Made by a program: the position numbers and the translations under genes. A model generated the notes under the pieces. It was not told where the DNA came from. It ran no database searches and saw nothing but the letters and a program-made list of their open reading frames with translations. This document shows, piece by piece, positions 47,975-54,283 of a stretch of 64,000 nt of DNA. The stretch is from VRUE01 sp963699215 (GTDB lineage: Bacteria; Actinomycetota; Thermoleophilia; Solirubrobacterales; 70-9), in assembly GCA_963699215.1 (NCBI GenBank), contig OY969422.1, positions 2,418,001 through 2,482,000 on the forward strand, written 5' to 3'. Within the stretch, counting starts at the first letter, position 1, and each line of letters begins with the position of its first letter.

Positions 47975-48139
47975 TGGCCGGGGACAGGTCTCCTGGCTGC
48001 CGGGTATCGGTCGGCCGCACCTTCCCGGGGGCTCGGTGTCGCCCCCAGTGGCTGACGCAACGCGCCTGCGGCCTCCTTCGCCCGGTCACAGTGGCGGGAC
48101 CGCGCCGGCTTCTCACCGGACTTCCCTTGACCACCGACC
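47975..48139 (-). ncRNA. Cobalamin riboswitch (AdoCbl class) ahead of the ECF/DUF4430 operon
   Basis: Read on the minus strand, the RNA shows GGGAAGTCCGGTGAGAAGCC, then GCGGTCCCGCCACTGTGACC, a GCCACTGG stretch with a GC-rich hairpin, CGGGAAGGTGCGGCCGA, and the B12 box GCAGCCAGGAGACCTG (47985-48000). These are the conserved core elements in the right order and spacing. The riboswitch ends about 35 bases before the first DUF4430 start codon, so it could control that operon in response to cobalamin, by sequestering the ribosome-binding site or by termination. Confidence 0.95.
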
Positions 48140-48174
48140 GTATTTTCGCTGGCGAGTCTATCCGCCCGCGTGGA

Positions 48175-48792
48175 CTACGGAGCTTTGCTCGTGTCCCTGG
48201 GCGACTCGAAGGCGGCGAGGGCGACGGTCATCGGGATCGGCTCCTCGCCCGACTCGGCCATGCGCGCGCTGGCCCGCTCCTGCTCCTCGAAGACGAAGCC
48301 GAAGAGGGCATCGACCCTGGAGATCGTGTTTTCCCAGCCGAGCTGGTCGAGCCGCACCGGGGTCCAGGAGAAGTGGCGGTCGTCGCGGGCGTCGATCGTC
48401 CCCGCCTCCATCGCCTTCTTCACCCGCTCGCCGAATTCCTCGAAGATTCGGGTGCTGACCATCTCCTTCATCGACTTCGGCAGGTCGGGCCAGATGCTTC
48501 CGTCGAAGACCGCGGGCCCGCTGGCCCGGTAGAAGTGCTCGACCGCCCCGCGCCGCCTGCCGCCCGAGGCCGTCCTGGTCATGTGGAGCCAGCCGTATTC
48601 GGAGAGCAGGTCGAAATGACGGCACACCCTCGGCAGGGAGCCGCCGCCGAACTCCTTGTGGAACTGGTTGGGGCTCATCTCGCGGCTGTTCAGCTCAGCA
48701 ACGATCCTGATGCGCAGTGGCTCGGCAAAGACTTTTGCCAAACGCATCATCAAAGGCAGCTCGCCTTTACTCGTCGCCTTCGAGTTCGCCAT
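48175..48792 (-). CDS. Winged-helix regulator A (ArsR-like fold with C-terminal effector-like domain)
   Basis: A 205-residue protein starting ANSKATSKGELPLMMRLAKVF, with GGAGAGG at ribosome-binding distance. The wHTH is AEPLRIRIVAELNSREMSPNQF and GGGSLPRVCRHFDLLSEYGWL (recognition helix). It ends the DNA-binding part with RRRGAVEHFYRASGPAVFD, and the C-terminal 100 residues (ARDDRHFSWTPVRLDQLGW, PMTVALAAFESPRDTSK) may bind a ligand or partner. It is a near-identical-length paralogue of the gene at 49142-49759. It is divergent from a 19-residue peptide gene and lies upstream of the B12 riboswitch. Confidence 0.85.
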   Translation of the reverse strand: MANSKATSKGELPLMMRLAKVFAEPLRIRIVAELNSREMSPNQFHKEFGGGSLPRVCRHFDLLSEYGWLHMTRTASGGRRRGAVEHFYRASGPAVFDGSIWPDLPKSMKEMVSTRIFEEFGERVKKAMEAGTIDARDDRHFSWTPVRLDQLGWENTISRVDALFGFVFEEQERASARMAESGEEPIPMTVALAAFESPRDTSKAP

Positions 48793-48948
48793 GGGAATCC
48801 TCTCCAGTGTTCTTCGTTTGATCGAGCGGTGTGTGGGAAGTCTATAGCGGTATTACAACGGAACGGTCTGAGTCTTCCTCGGTTCGGATGCACGCGTCAT
48901 ATGCTCAATTTTTTTAGAGCATTTATCCGATCTGAGGAGGGAGGGGAA
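48793..48948. promoter_or_regulatory. Divergent control region A with GCTC-N10-GAGC palindrome
   Basis: AT-richer than its surroundings. It contains GGAACGGTCTGAGTC at 48860-48874 and ATGCTC-N10-GAGCAT at 48901-48922 (core GCTC at 48903-48906, GAGC at 48917-48920). The second regulator/peptide unit has GGAACTGTCTGAGTC and GCTC-N10-GAGC with the same 43-base distance between the two elements, so both are probably functional, as promoter element and operator. Confidence 0.7.
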
Positions 48949-49008
48949 ATGAAGCTCGCAGCAACCGCGGCCACCGTGCCGATGCTCTCGATCTCGAAGT
49001 CCGGCTGA
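48949..49008 (+). CDS. Candidate 19-residue peptide gene A
   Basis: ATG at 48949 preceded by GAGGAGGGAGGGG, a very strong ribosome-binding site. It encodes MKLAATAATVPMLSISKSG and ends in TGA at 49006-49008. The second unit encodes MNLATTETAMPVFSVTKGG at the same relative position: identical length, 8 of 19 identical residues and several conservative changes. A GC-rich hairpin follows at about 49090-49134. No signal peptide and no neighbouring modification enzyme are visible, so a cytoplasmic peptide signal, toxin-like peptide or leader are all possible. Confidence 0.65.
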   Translation: MKLAATAATVPMLSISKSG

Positions 49009-49089
49009 GCCCGGCCACCATCCGCCGAGCCTCATGAGGCGACTCGGGACCTGGATCCCTGCCCAGCAGAGCGCGGATGAAGCAGGACC

Positions 49090-49134
49090 GTTCGCCGACC
49101 CCGCGGCTGAGACCGCCGGGGTCGGCGGGCGAAC
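49090..49134. terminator. GC-rich hairpin after peptide gene A and regulator B
   Basis: GTTCGCC at 49090-49096 with GACCCCG at 49097-49103 pairs with CGGGGTC and GGCGAAC on the right side (49117-49134) around a short loop, with a 4-base bulge. It lies between the stop of peptide A and the stop of the convergent regulator B, so it could end transcription on both strands. Confidence 0.5.
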
Positions 49135-49141
49135 CTCGAGG

Positions 49142-49759
49142 CTACGGAGCTTTCGTCGTGTCCTTGGGAGACTCGAACACCGCGAGGGCGACAGTCATCG
49201 GGATCGGCTCCTCGCCCGACTCGGCCATGCGGTCGTTTGCCCTGTCCTGCTCCTCGAAGAGGAAGTCGAAGACCGCCCCGACCTTGCCGATCGTCTTTTC
49301 CCAGCCAAGCCGGTCGAAACGCACCGGCGTCCAGGTGAAGTGGCGGTCGTCGCGGGCGTCGATCGTCCCCGCCTGCATCGCTTCTGTCACCTGGTTGGCG
49401 AGGGTCTCGAAAGCCCTCCAGGTGAACGAGTTCTTGACCGCATCCGGCAGGTCGGACCAGGTGCTCTCGTCGAACACGGCGGGCCCGGTCGAGCGGTAGA
49501 AGTGCTCGACGGCACCTCGCCGCCGCCCCCCCGACTCCGTCCTCACCAGATAGACCCAGCCGTATTCGAGGAGCACGTCGAAATGCCTGGAAACTCGGGA
49601 GATCGAGCCACCGCCGAACTCATCGAAGAAGAGCTTCGGGCTCATCTCGCGCATGCCCAGCTCCGCCAGGATCTTCATCCGCAGGGGATCGGCGAAGACC
49701 TTCGCCAAGCGCACAGTGAACGGCATATGAGACTTCGTCCCTGCCGCTGAGTTCGCCAC
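49142..49759 (-). CDS. Winged-helix regulator B, paralogue of regulator A
   Basis: The GTG at 49759 (GGAGGG seven bases upstream) gives ANSAAGTKSHMPFTVRLAKVF, aligning with the start of regulator A, and yields exactly the same length of 205 residues. The wHTH reads ADPLRMKILAELGMREMSPKLF and GGGSISRVSRHFDVLLEYGWV; then RRRGAVEHFYRSTGPAVFDE and the C-terminal ARDDRHFTWTPVRFDRLGW and PMTVALAVFESPKDTTK. Longer upstream starts in this frame run through the control region and are not credible. Tandem duplication of regulator plus peptide gene is the simplest origin. Confidence 0.85.
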   Translation of the reverse strand: MANSAAGTKSHMPFTVRLAKVFADPLRMKILAELGMREMSPKLFFDEFGGGSISRVSRHFDVLLEYGWVYLVRTESGGRRRGAVEHFYRSTGPAVFDESTWSDLPDAVKNSFTWRAFETLANQVTEAMQAGTIDARDDRHFTWTPVRFDRLGWEKTIGKVGAVFDFLFEEQDRANDRMAESGEEPIPMTVALAVFESPKDTTKAP

Positions 49760-49914
49760 GCAAATCCCTCCAATGCTCTCCGTTTGCCCGAGCGTTGCTA
49801 CTAAGTCTAGGCAGTTTTGTAATGGAACTGTCTGAGTCCATAGCGGTTCCTGCGAACCGTATAAACGCTCTAGCACTTTAGAGCAAAATCCACGACTCAA
49901 GGAAGGGTGAACAA
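49760..49914. promoter_or_regulatory. Divergent control region B with GCTC-N10-GAGC palindrome
   Basis: Contains GGAACTGTCTGAGTC (49824-49838), the inverted repeat CGGTTC-ctgc-GAACCG, and GCTCTA-N6-TAGAGC at 49867-49884 (core GCTC-N10-GAGC). The palindrome ends 31 bases before the peptide start; in region A the distance is 29 bases. The conserved spacing of all elements argues for shared regulation, probably by the two paralogous regulators. Confidence 0.7.
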
Positions 49915-49974
49915 ATGAATCTCGCAACTACCGAGACCGCCATGCCGGTCTTCTCGGTCACGAAGGGCGGCTAG
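49915..49974 (+). CDS. Candidate 19-residue peptide gene B
   Basis: ATG at 49915, preceded by CAAGGAAGGGTG. It encodes MNLATTETAMPVFSVTKGG and ends in TAG. Conserved with peptide A are M1, L3, A4, T6, P11, S14, K17 and G19, with hydrophobic residues kept at 10, 12, 13 and 15. Codons differ at third positions between the two copies, which suggests selection on the peptide rather than recent DNA duplication alone. A hairpin follows within 20 bases. Confidence 0.65.
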   Translation: MNLATTETAMPVFSVTKGG

Positions 49975-50194
49975 CCCACGACAACGTCGCCCCCGAACCG
50001 CCGGCTCCTGCCGTGCGGTTCAGGGGCCGGCTCGACCCAAGGGACCAGCGGAAACTGCCGAACTGGCCGGTTCCGATCGTTTTTGGTTCCCGTATTCGAA
50101 GTGAAAGACCCGCTCAGTATTCCTACACTACCGCGGTGTTTTCAAAATGTGACGGCTGTTTAGCCCGTTTGAACGACGGGGAGAGGAGATCGCA
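49975..50194. other. Non-coding stretch upstream of regulator C
   Basis: Apart from the hairpin at 49991-50026, this 220-base stretch shows no convincing gene. Its second half is less GC-rich (TATTCCTACACTACC at about 50118-50132 and GTTTTCAAAATGTGACGG at 50138-50155) and probably holds the promoter of the regulator starting at 50195, whose ribosome-binding site is GGGGAGAGGAG. A 61-residue ORF at 50013-50198 runs through it but has no sensible composition. Confidence 0.4.
49991..50026 (+). terminator. Hairpin after peptide gene B
   Basis: CCCC plus GAACCGC (49991-50001) pairs with GCGGTTC plus GGGG (50015-50026) with one bulged A and a 13-base loop. It starts 17 bases after the peptide stop codon, which suggests that the peptide gene is its own short transcription unit. 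Confidence 0.55.
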
Positions 50195-50557
50195 ATGACG
50201 AAGTCCGGTGGGGGTTCCGAAGGGGACCGGCAGGGCGATGACCGGAAAAGCGAGATGGCGGTCCTCTTGATCCACGCGCTCAACCACAGGCAGAGGCGTC
50301 GCGTATTGCGGGCGGTCCACTCGCGCGAGAGCGAGTCCTGTAGCCCGGTCCAGCTCGCCGAAGAGCTGGGAGCCCCACTGAGCACCGTCAGCTATCACGT
50401 CACCGTGCTCGCGACATGCTGCGCTCTGGAGCAGGTGGGCGAAGAGCCGGTACGCGGCGTGATCGAGCACTTCTATGCCTCCACCGTCTCAGACCACGAG
50501 CCGACCCTGACCCTGCTCGCGGAGACAGCGGAGGCCGACGAAAAAGTCAAGAAATAG
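50195..50557 (+). CDS. Winged-helix regulator C (ArsR-like)
   Basis: A 120-residue protein with a strong ribosome-binding site GGGGAGAGGAG. The wHTH is AVLLIHALNHRQRRRVLRAV and SPVQLAEELGAPLSTVSYHV-TVL (recognition helix with STVSYH), followed by RGVIEHFYASTVSD. This RGxxEHFY motif also closes the DNA-binding part of regulators A and B, so the three belong to one broader family; this one lacks the C-terminal domain. It is next to the duplicated regulator/peptide units. Confidence 0.85.
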   Translation: MTKSGGGSEGDRQGDDRKSEMAVLLIHALNHRQRRRVLRAVHSRESESCSPVQLAEELGAPLSTVSYHVTVLATCCALEQVGEEPVRGVIEHFYASTVSDHEPTLTLLAETAEADEKVKK

Positions 50558-50659
50558 TCGTAACCCCTCTGAACGTTCGTCCAGCTTTCTTGAGTGGGCG
50601 GCGCCCCCCGGCTTAGGCTCGCCCCGGTTCTGGAAACCGGCACGTTTACGGAGGAGAGC

Positions 50660-51349
50660 ATGAGGCAGGGGATTCGGCGGAGCTCGCCGGCGCTGATCGT
50701 TTCCGCGTTGGCGCTGTTCGTCGCGCTCAGCGGCAGCGTCTACGCGGCGAAGAAGGCAAGAATCGACGGCAAGGCGATCAGGGCCAAGTCGCTGCCGGGG
50801 AACCGGCTGAAGCCGCGCTCGATCCCGGCCGACCGGCTGAAGCCGGGCGTACTGCGCGGCGTCGCGCCCGCCGCGCCCCTGACCGGCAGCGAGATCAACG
50901 AGCTGACCCTGGGCCAGGTACCGAGCGCCGCGCACGCGGACTTCGCCGACTCGGCGCAGACCGCCGTCGACGCGCAGACCGCGCTCAATGCCGTCAACGC
51001 GATCGACGCGCAGACCGTCAACGGGCACGGCGTCGGCTGCCTGCCCGGCACCCGTCCCTTCGCCGGCGCCTGCTGGGAGAGCTCGCCGAGCAGCGCCGTG
51101 GACGCCCCCACCGCGGCGCGCAAATGCGGCGCGCGAGACGGGACGCTGCCCGAGGCGCTGCAACTGGCTGCCTTCGCCGAAGAGCCGGGCGTCAACCTCG
51201 ACCCGGGGGACGAGTGGTCGAGCGACATCACCAATGTGTCTGGTCTCGATGTCTATGGGGTTGTCACGGTCTCAGCGGGAAGCAGTATTAATTTTGGCCT
51301 CTCGACCAACACACGCGCCTACCGCTGCGTCATCCCGCTGCTCAGGTAG
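50660..51349 (+). CDS. Secreted protein with repeat-rich N-terminal half
   Basis: A 229-residue protein. The ATG at 50660 has GGAGGAG upstream. Signal peptide SSPALIVSALALFVALSGSVYAAKK. Then come short Lys/Arg and Ala/Asp-rich repeats, IRAKSLPGNRLKPRSIPADRLKPGVL and ADSAQTAVDAQTAL-NAVNAID, a style common in secreted proteins of soil actinobacteria of the Solirubrobacter type. The C-terminal half contains paired Cys (GCLPGTRPFAGACW, ARKCG, AYRCV) and may be a small disulfide-bonded domain. Function unknown. Confidence 0.7.
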   Translation: MRQGIRRSSPALIVSALALFVALSGSVYAAKKARIDGKAIRAKSLPGNRLKPRSIPADRLKPGVLRGVAPAAPLTGSEINELTLGQVPSAAHADFADSAQTAVDAQTALNAVNAIDAQTVNGHGVGCLPGTRPFAGACWESSPSSAVDAPTAARKCGARDGTLPEALQLAAFAEEPGVNLDPGDEWSSDITNVSGLDVYGVVTVSAGSSINFGLSTNTRAYRCVIPLLR

Positions 51350-51366
51350 CTCTATCCTCCCTCTCG

Positions 51367-52299
51367 ATGCGAATGGGTCCGCACAGCGCTTGGCCTCGCG
51401 CTGTGGGCGCGTCTGTCGCGCTCTGCTGCCTGCTCGCGGCGCTGCTCGCCGCGCCACCCGGCGCCACGGCTGCCATGCGACTCCATCCGGCGAGCCCGAC
51501 CGGCCCCAGCGAAGCGGCGCGGATCGCCGGCTACTGGACCGCCGCGCGGATGCGCTCCACGCCGCCGCTCGACGCGCCTCGCGCCGACCCGCTCGGCGCG
51601 CTCGCCAGCTTCGCCCAGGTGGCCGAACCGGCCGTCCCCCCCTACGCCGTCAACGGCCGCCTCTTCGTCCGCCAGGGCAACAAAAGCGGCTTCTGCTCGG
51701 CGACCGCGATCGACAGTCCCAGCCGCACGCTCGTGCTGACCGCCGCCCACTGCGTCAACTCGGGCCCCAGGGGGCCCGGCGGCCACAGCGTCTGGTCGAG
51801 CTACGTCGAGTTCGTCCCCGCCTACAGCGGCGGCACGGCGCCGTTCGGCGCCTTCGTCGCCCACCGCGCCTCGGTCTTCGCCCTCCGGCAGTGGGTCAGG
51901 TTCGGCAACCCGAACTTCGACGTCGGCGCGATCGTCACCGCGCCCAACGCCGAAGGGGTCAACGTGGCCGACGCGGTCGGCGGCGGCGCCGCGATCGCCA
52001 CCGACCTCAGCCGCAGGCAGGACTTCCAGACCTTCGGCTACCCGAAGGAAACGCGCTGGCTGCAGGGCTGCGACTCGCCCTACGTCGGCGACGACAGCCT
52101 CACCTACCGCATCCCCGGCCCGCCGACGATCGCGATCCGCTGCCACTGGGCACCGGGCGCCAGCGGCGGCGGCTGGCTGATCGAAGGGGGCACGGCGATC
52201 GACGGCCTGACCAGCTACGGCAAACCTAAAGACCGCGTGCACACCTTCAGCCCGTACTTCAGCAGCCGCAACGTCGGCCGCCTCGTCGCCGGCCTCTAG
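51367..52299 (+). CDS. Secreted trypsin-like serine protease (S1/V8-type)
   Basis: A 310-residue protein with a signal peptide (ALCCLLAALLAAPPGATAA). The catalytic triad is visible: His in LVLTAAHCVNSG, Asp in NFDVGAIV, and Ser in GASGGGWLIEGG. FCSATAIDSPSRTL precedes the His as in glutamyl endopeptidase/V8-type enzymes. A Cys pair (GC..RC) flanks the catalytic Ser region. It follows the secreted protein at 50660 by 17 bases, so the two may be co-expressed. Confidence 0.88.
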   Translation: MRMGPHSAWPRAVGASVALCCLLAALLAAPPGATAAMRLHPASPTGPSEAARIAGYWTAARMRSTPPLDAPRADPLGALASFAQVAEPAVPPYAVNGRLFVRQGNKSGFCSATAIDSPSRTLVLTAAHCVNSGPRGPGGHSVWSSYVEFVPAYSGGTAPFGAFVAHRASVFALRQWVRFGNPNFDVGAIVTAPNAEGVNVADAVGGGAAIATDLSRRQDFQTFGYPKETRWLQGCDSPYVGDDSLTYRIPGPPTIAIRCHWAPGASGGGWLIEGGTAIDGLTSYGKPKDRVHTFSPYFSSRNVGRLVAGL

Positions 52300-52311
52300 G
52301 CGGGCGCGGGC

Positions 52312-52680
52312 TCAGGTGCCGAGCAACTCGCGGTAGAAGCGGTAGTCGCGCCGCTCGGGGCGCAGGTTGGCGGCCAGCGCCAGGTGGTGGCGGGCGCGCT
52401 CGGTCTCGCCGGTCTTGGCGAGCGCCCGGCCGAGGCAGAAGTGGGCGAAGTCGTTGACCTGGTGGGTGTCGAGCACCGCCTCGAACTCGGCCGCGGCGGC
52501 GGCGAAGCGGCCGCAGCGGAAGTAGGCGCGGCCCAGCGCCTCGCGCACCGAGGACTTCTCCGGCGCCCGCCGCGCCGCCGCCTCCAGCGGCTCGGTCGCC
52601 TGCTCGAAATCGGCCTCCTCGAGCAACTCGATCCCCCTCCTATAGAGGACGAAGGTCGAGTCTCTCTCGCTAGTGGCCAT
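52312..52680 (-). CDS. Small TPR protein
   Basis: A 122-residue protein from the ATG at 52680. Three tetratricopeptide repeats are visible: YRRGIELLEEADFEQATEPLEAA, REALGRAYFRCGRFAAAAAEFEA and FCLGRALAKTGETERARHHLALA, followed by RPERRDYRFYREL. Probably a protein-interaction adaptor. It follows the epimerase gene on the minus strand after 23 bases. Confidence 0.85.
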   Translation of the reverse strand: MATSERDSTFVLYRRGIELLEEADFEQATEPLEAAARRAPEKSSVREALGRAYFRCGRFAAAAAEFEAVLDTHQVNDFAHFCLGRALAKTGETERARHHLALAANLRPERRDYRFYRELLGT

Positions 52681-52703
52681 GCGATCGAAGTTTAGGGGCC
52701 CGA

Positions 52704-53702
52704 TTAGCCGGCGCGCACAGCAGCCACCGTTTCGCGCAGGGTCTCGCGCGCGTCGTGGTGGGGCATCCAGTGCAGCTTGCGACGCGCCCGCGAGGTGTCC
52801 ATCAGCACCGGCCGGCGGACCGTCTCGATCCAGGCCGCCTCGGCGGGAAGGAAGGGCAGGAAGGGCGCGACCGCCTCGGCCGCGGCGCCGACCGCGAGCT
52901 GCGGCGCCGGCACGGCGTGCCAGCCGAGCTCGTGGGCGAGGTCGGTGACCGTCAGCTCGCCCGGGCCGGCGAGGTTGTAGACGCCCGGCTCGCCGTGGCC
53001 GATCGCCGCCGCGCAGAGCGCCGCGGCGACGTCGTCGTGGTGGACCAACTGGAAGGGCACGCCGGGATCGGGCAGCACCGGACGCAGCGAGGGCGCCTTG
53101 CCGAGCGCCCAGCGCACCGGCCCCGGCAGCTTCTGGGCGAGGGTCAACAGCGGCACCAGCTCGAGCAGCAGCGGCGCCTGTGGCCCGGCGACGATGCAGG
53201 GGCGGAAGACGAAGGCGTCGGTCGCGGAGCCCTCCAGGGCCTCGCTCAGCTCCCGCTCGACCTCGGCCTTGTCGGCGGAGTAGGGGTGGCGGGCGGTGCC
53301 GCGCGTCGGCTCGTCCTCGGTCAGCAGCTGGGGCAGGCTGCGATGGAAGCCGTAGGCGGCGACCGAGGAGGTGTAGACGAGGCGCTTCACCCCCGCCGCC
53401 GCAGCCGCCTCGAAGACGTTGCGGGAGCCCTTCAGGTTGATCTCGCGGCTCTCGCCGCGCCCGGCGACGATGACGAAGGCGAGGTGGACGACGACGTCGG
53501 CGTCGGCGACCAGCGCGTCGACGGCGTCGCGGTCGAGGACGTCGCCGCGCCGGTATTCGGTCTTCTCCCAGCCCTGGCCCCCGATGTCGAACGGGCGCCG
53601 CGCCATGCCGATCACCCGCTCCACCTCGGGAGCCCGCTCGAGGGCGGCGATGAACGACCTGCCGATCTCGCCGGTGGGGCCGGTGACTGCAATCGTCAGC
53701 AT
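52704..53702 (-). CDS. NAD-dependent epimerase/dehydratase (extended SDR)
   Basis: A 332-residue Rossmann protein. TIAVTGPTGEIGRSFIAAL holds the GxxGxxG nucleotide loop, GDVLDRDAVDALV the adenine-binding Asp, and the catalytic YxxxK is YSADKAEVE, with LVYTSSVAAYG supplying the Ser/Thr. RPVLPDPGVPFQLVHHDDVAAAL is typical of nucleoside-sugar epimerase-like SDRs. The substrate cannot be assigned; no sugar-nucleotide cluster is nearby. Confidence 0.85.
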   Translation of the reverse strand: MLTIAVTGPTGEIGRSFIAALERAPEVERVIGMARRPFDIGGQGWEKTEYRRGDVLDRDAVDALVADADVVVHLAFVIVAGRGESREINLKGSRNVFEAAAAAGVKRLVYTSSVAAYGFHRSLPQLLTEDEPTRGTARHPYSADKAEVERELSEALEGSATDAFVFRPCIVAGPQAPLLLELVPLLTLAQKLPGPVRWALGKAPSLRPVLPDPGVPFQLVHHDDVAAALCAAAIGHGEPGVYNLAGPGELTVTDLAHELGWHAVPAPQLAVGAAAEAVAPFLPFLPAEAAWIETVRRPVLMDTSRARRKLHWMPHHDARETLRETVAAVRAG

Positions 53703-53835
53703 GCGACCAATTCTCCCGAAAGTGCGGGGTTAGCCGATCTGAGACTGCACTTATCCGTGCAAACCTGCGCCGATTAAGCAAAGATGCCTGATCGAGCAGT
53801 TCCGTCGGCTTCATTCAGTATCTAGAGGAGAACTC

Positions 53836-54057
53836 GTGCCAACTCGACAGATGAGAGCCATCTGGCATCCGACCAGGGCGCGGATTCTCGAGCTTCTGAT
53901 GTCCGGCCCAGCGACCCTCTCGCTACTGGTCGAGGCCGCCGGCGGGCACTACGCCAAAGTCGCGTACCACAGCAGGGTCCTCTGCCGGGCCGGCAGCATC
54001 CAGCACGCCGAGTCGTCGGGGCCCGACTCCGACGACCCGCTCTTCGAAGTCGCCTAG
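53836..54057 (+). CDS. Small winged-helix (ArsR-like) protein
   Basis: A 73-residue protein with a GTG start after GAGGAG. It reads MRAIWHPTRARILELLMSG, LSLLVEAAGGHYAKVAYHSRVL and SIQHAESSGPDSDDPLFEV. The HTH helices (GPATLSLLVEAAGGHYAKVAYHS) match ArsR-like regulators, but the usual length is about 100 residues, so this is a minimal version. It precedes the biosynthetic operon by about 230 bases and might control it. Confidence 0.65.
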   Translation: MPTRQMRAIWHPTRARILELLMSGPATLSLLVEAAGGHYAKVAYHSRVLCRAGSIQHAESSGPDSDDPLFEVA

Positions 54058-54185
54058 ACCGAGCGGCGAGCACCCTCCCCCGCTCCGCCCACGGCCGAGT
54101 CCAGCTCCGGCTGGACACGAGTTGTGTTCCGTTGTTACACTCCAAAATTATTGAATAGTTACTCAGCTATTCGATAAAAAAATAC

Positions 54186-54258
54186 GCACCAGTACCTCAA
54201 TCGGTTAGAGGATCGGGTTTGTAAGCCGAGGATCCGGGTTCGAGCCCCGGCTGGTGCA
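54186..54258 (+). tRNA. tRNA-Thr (TGT anticodon)
   Basis: A 73-base cloverleaf: acceptor arms GCACCAG and CTGGTGC with discriminator A, D stem CTC/GAG, anticodon loop TTTGTAA (anticodon TGT), T arm CCGGG-TTCGAGC-CCCGG. CCA is not encoded. The last base pair of the anticodon stem (31-39) is a G-G mismatch, slightly unusual. It stands directly upstream (26 bases) of the ArgRS-like gene. Confidence 0.9.
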
Positions 54259-54283
54259 TCGGCGCTGGGTTGCGTCGGGAGTT

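Noticed and set aside
50013..50198. A 61-residue plus-strand ORF before regulator C
   Set aside because: It overlaps a hairpin and a probable promoter, lacks a ribosome-binding site and has no family resemblance.
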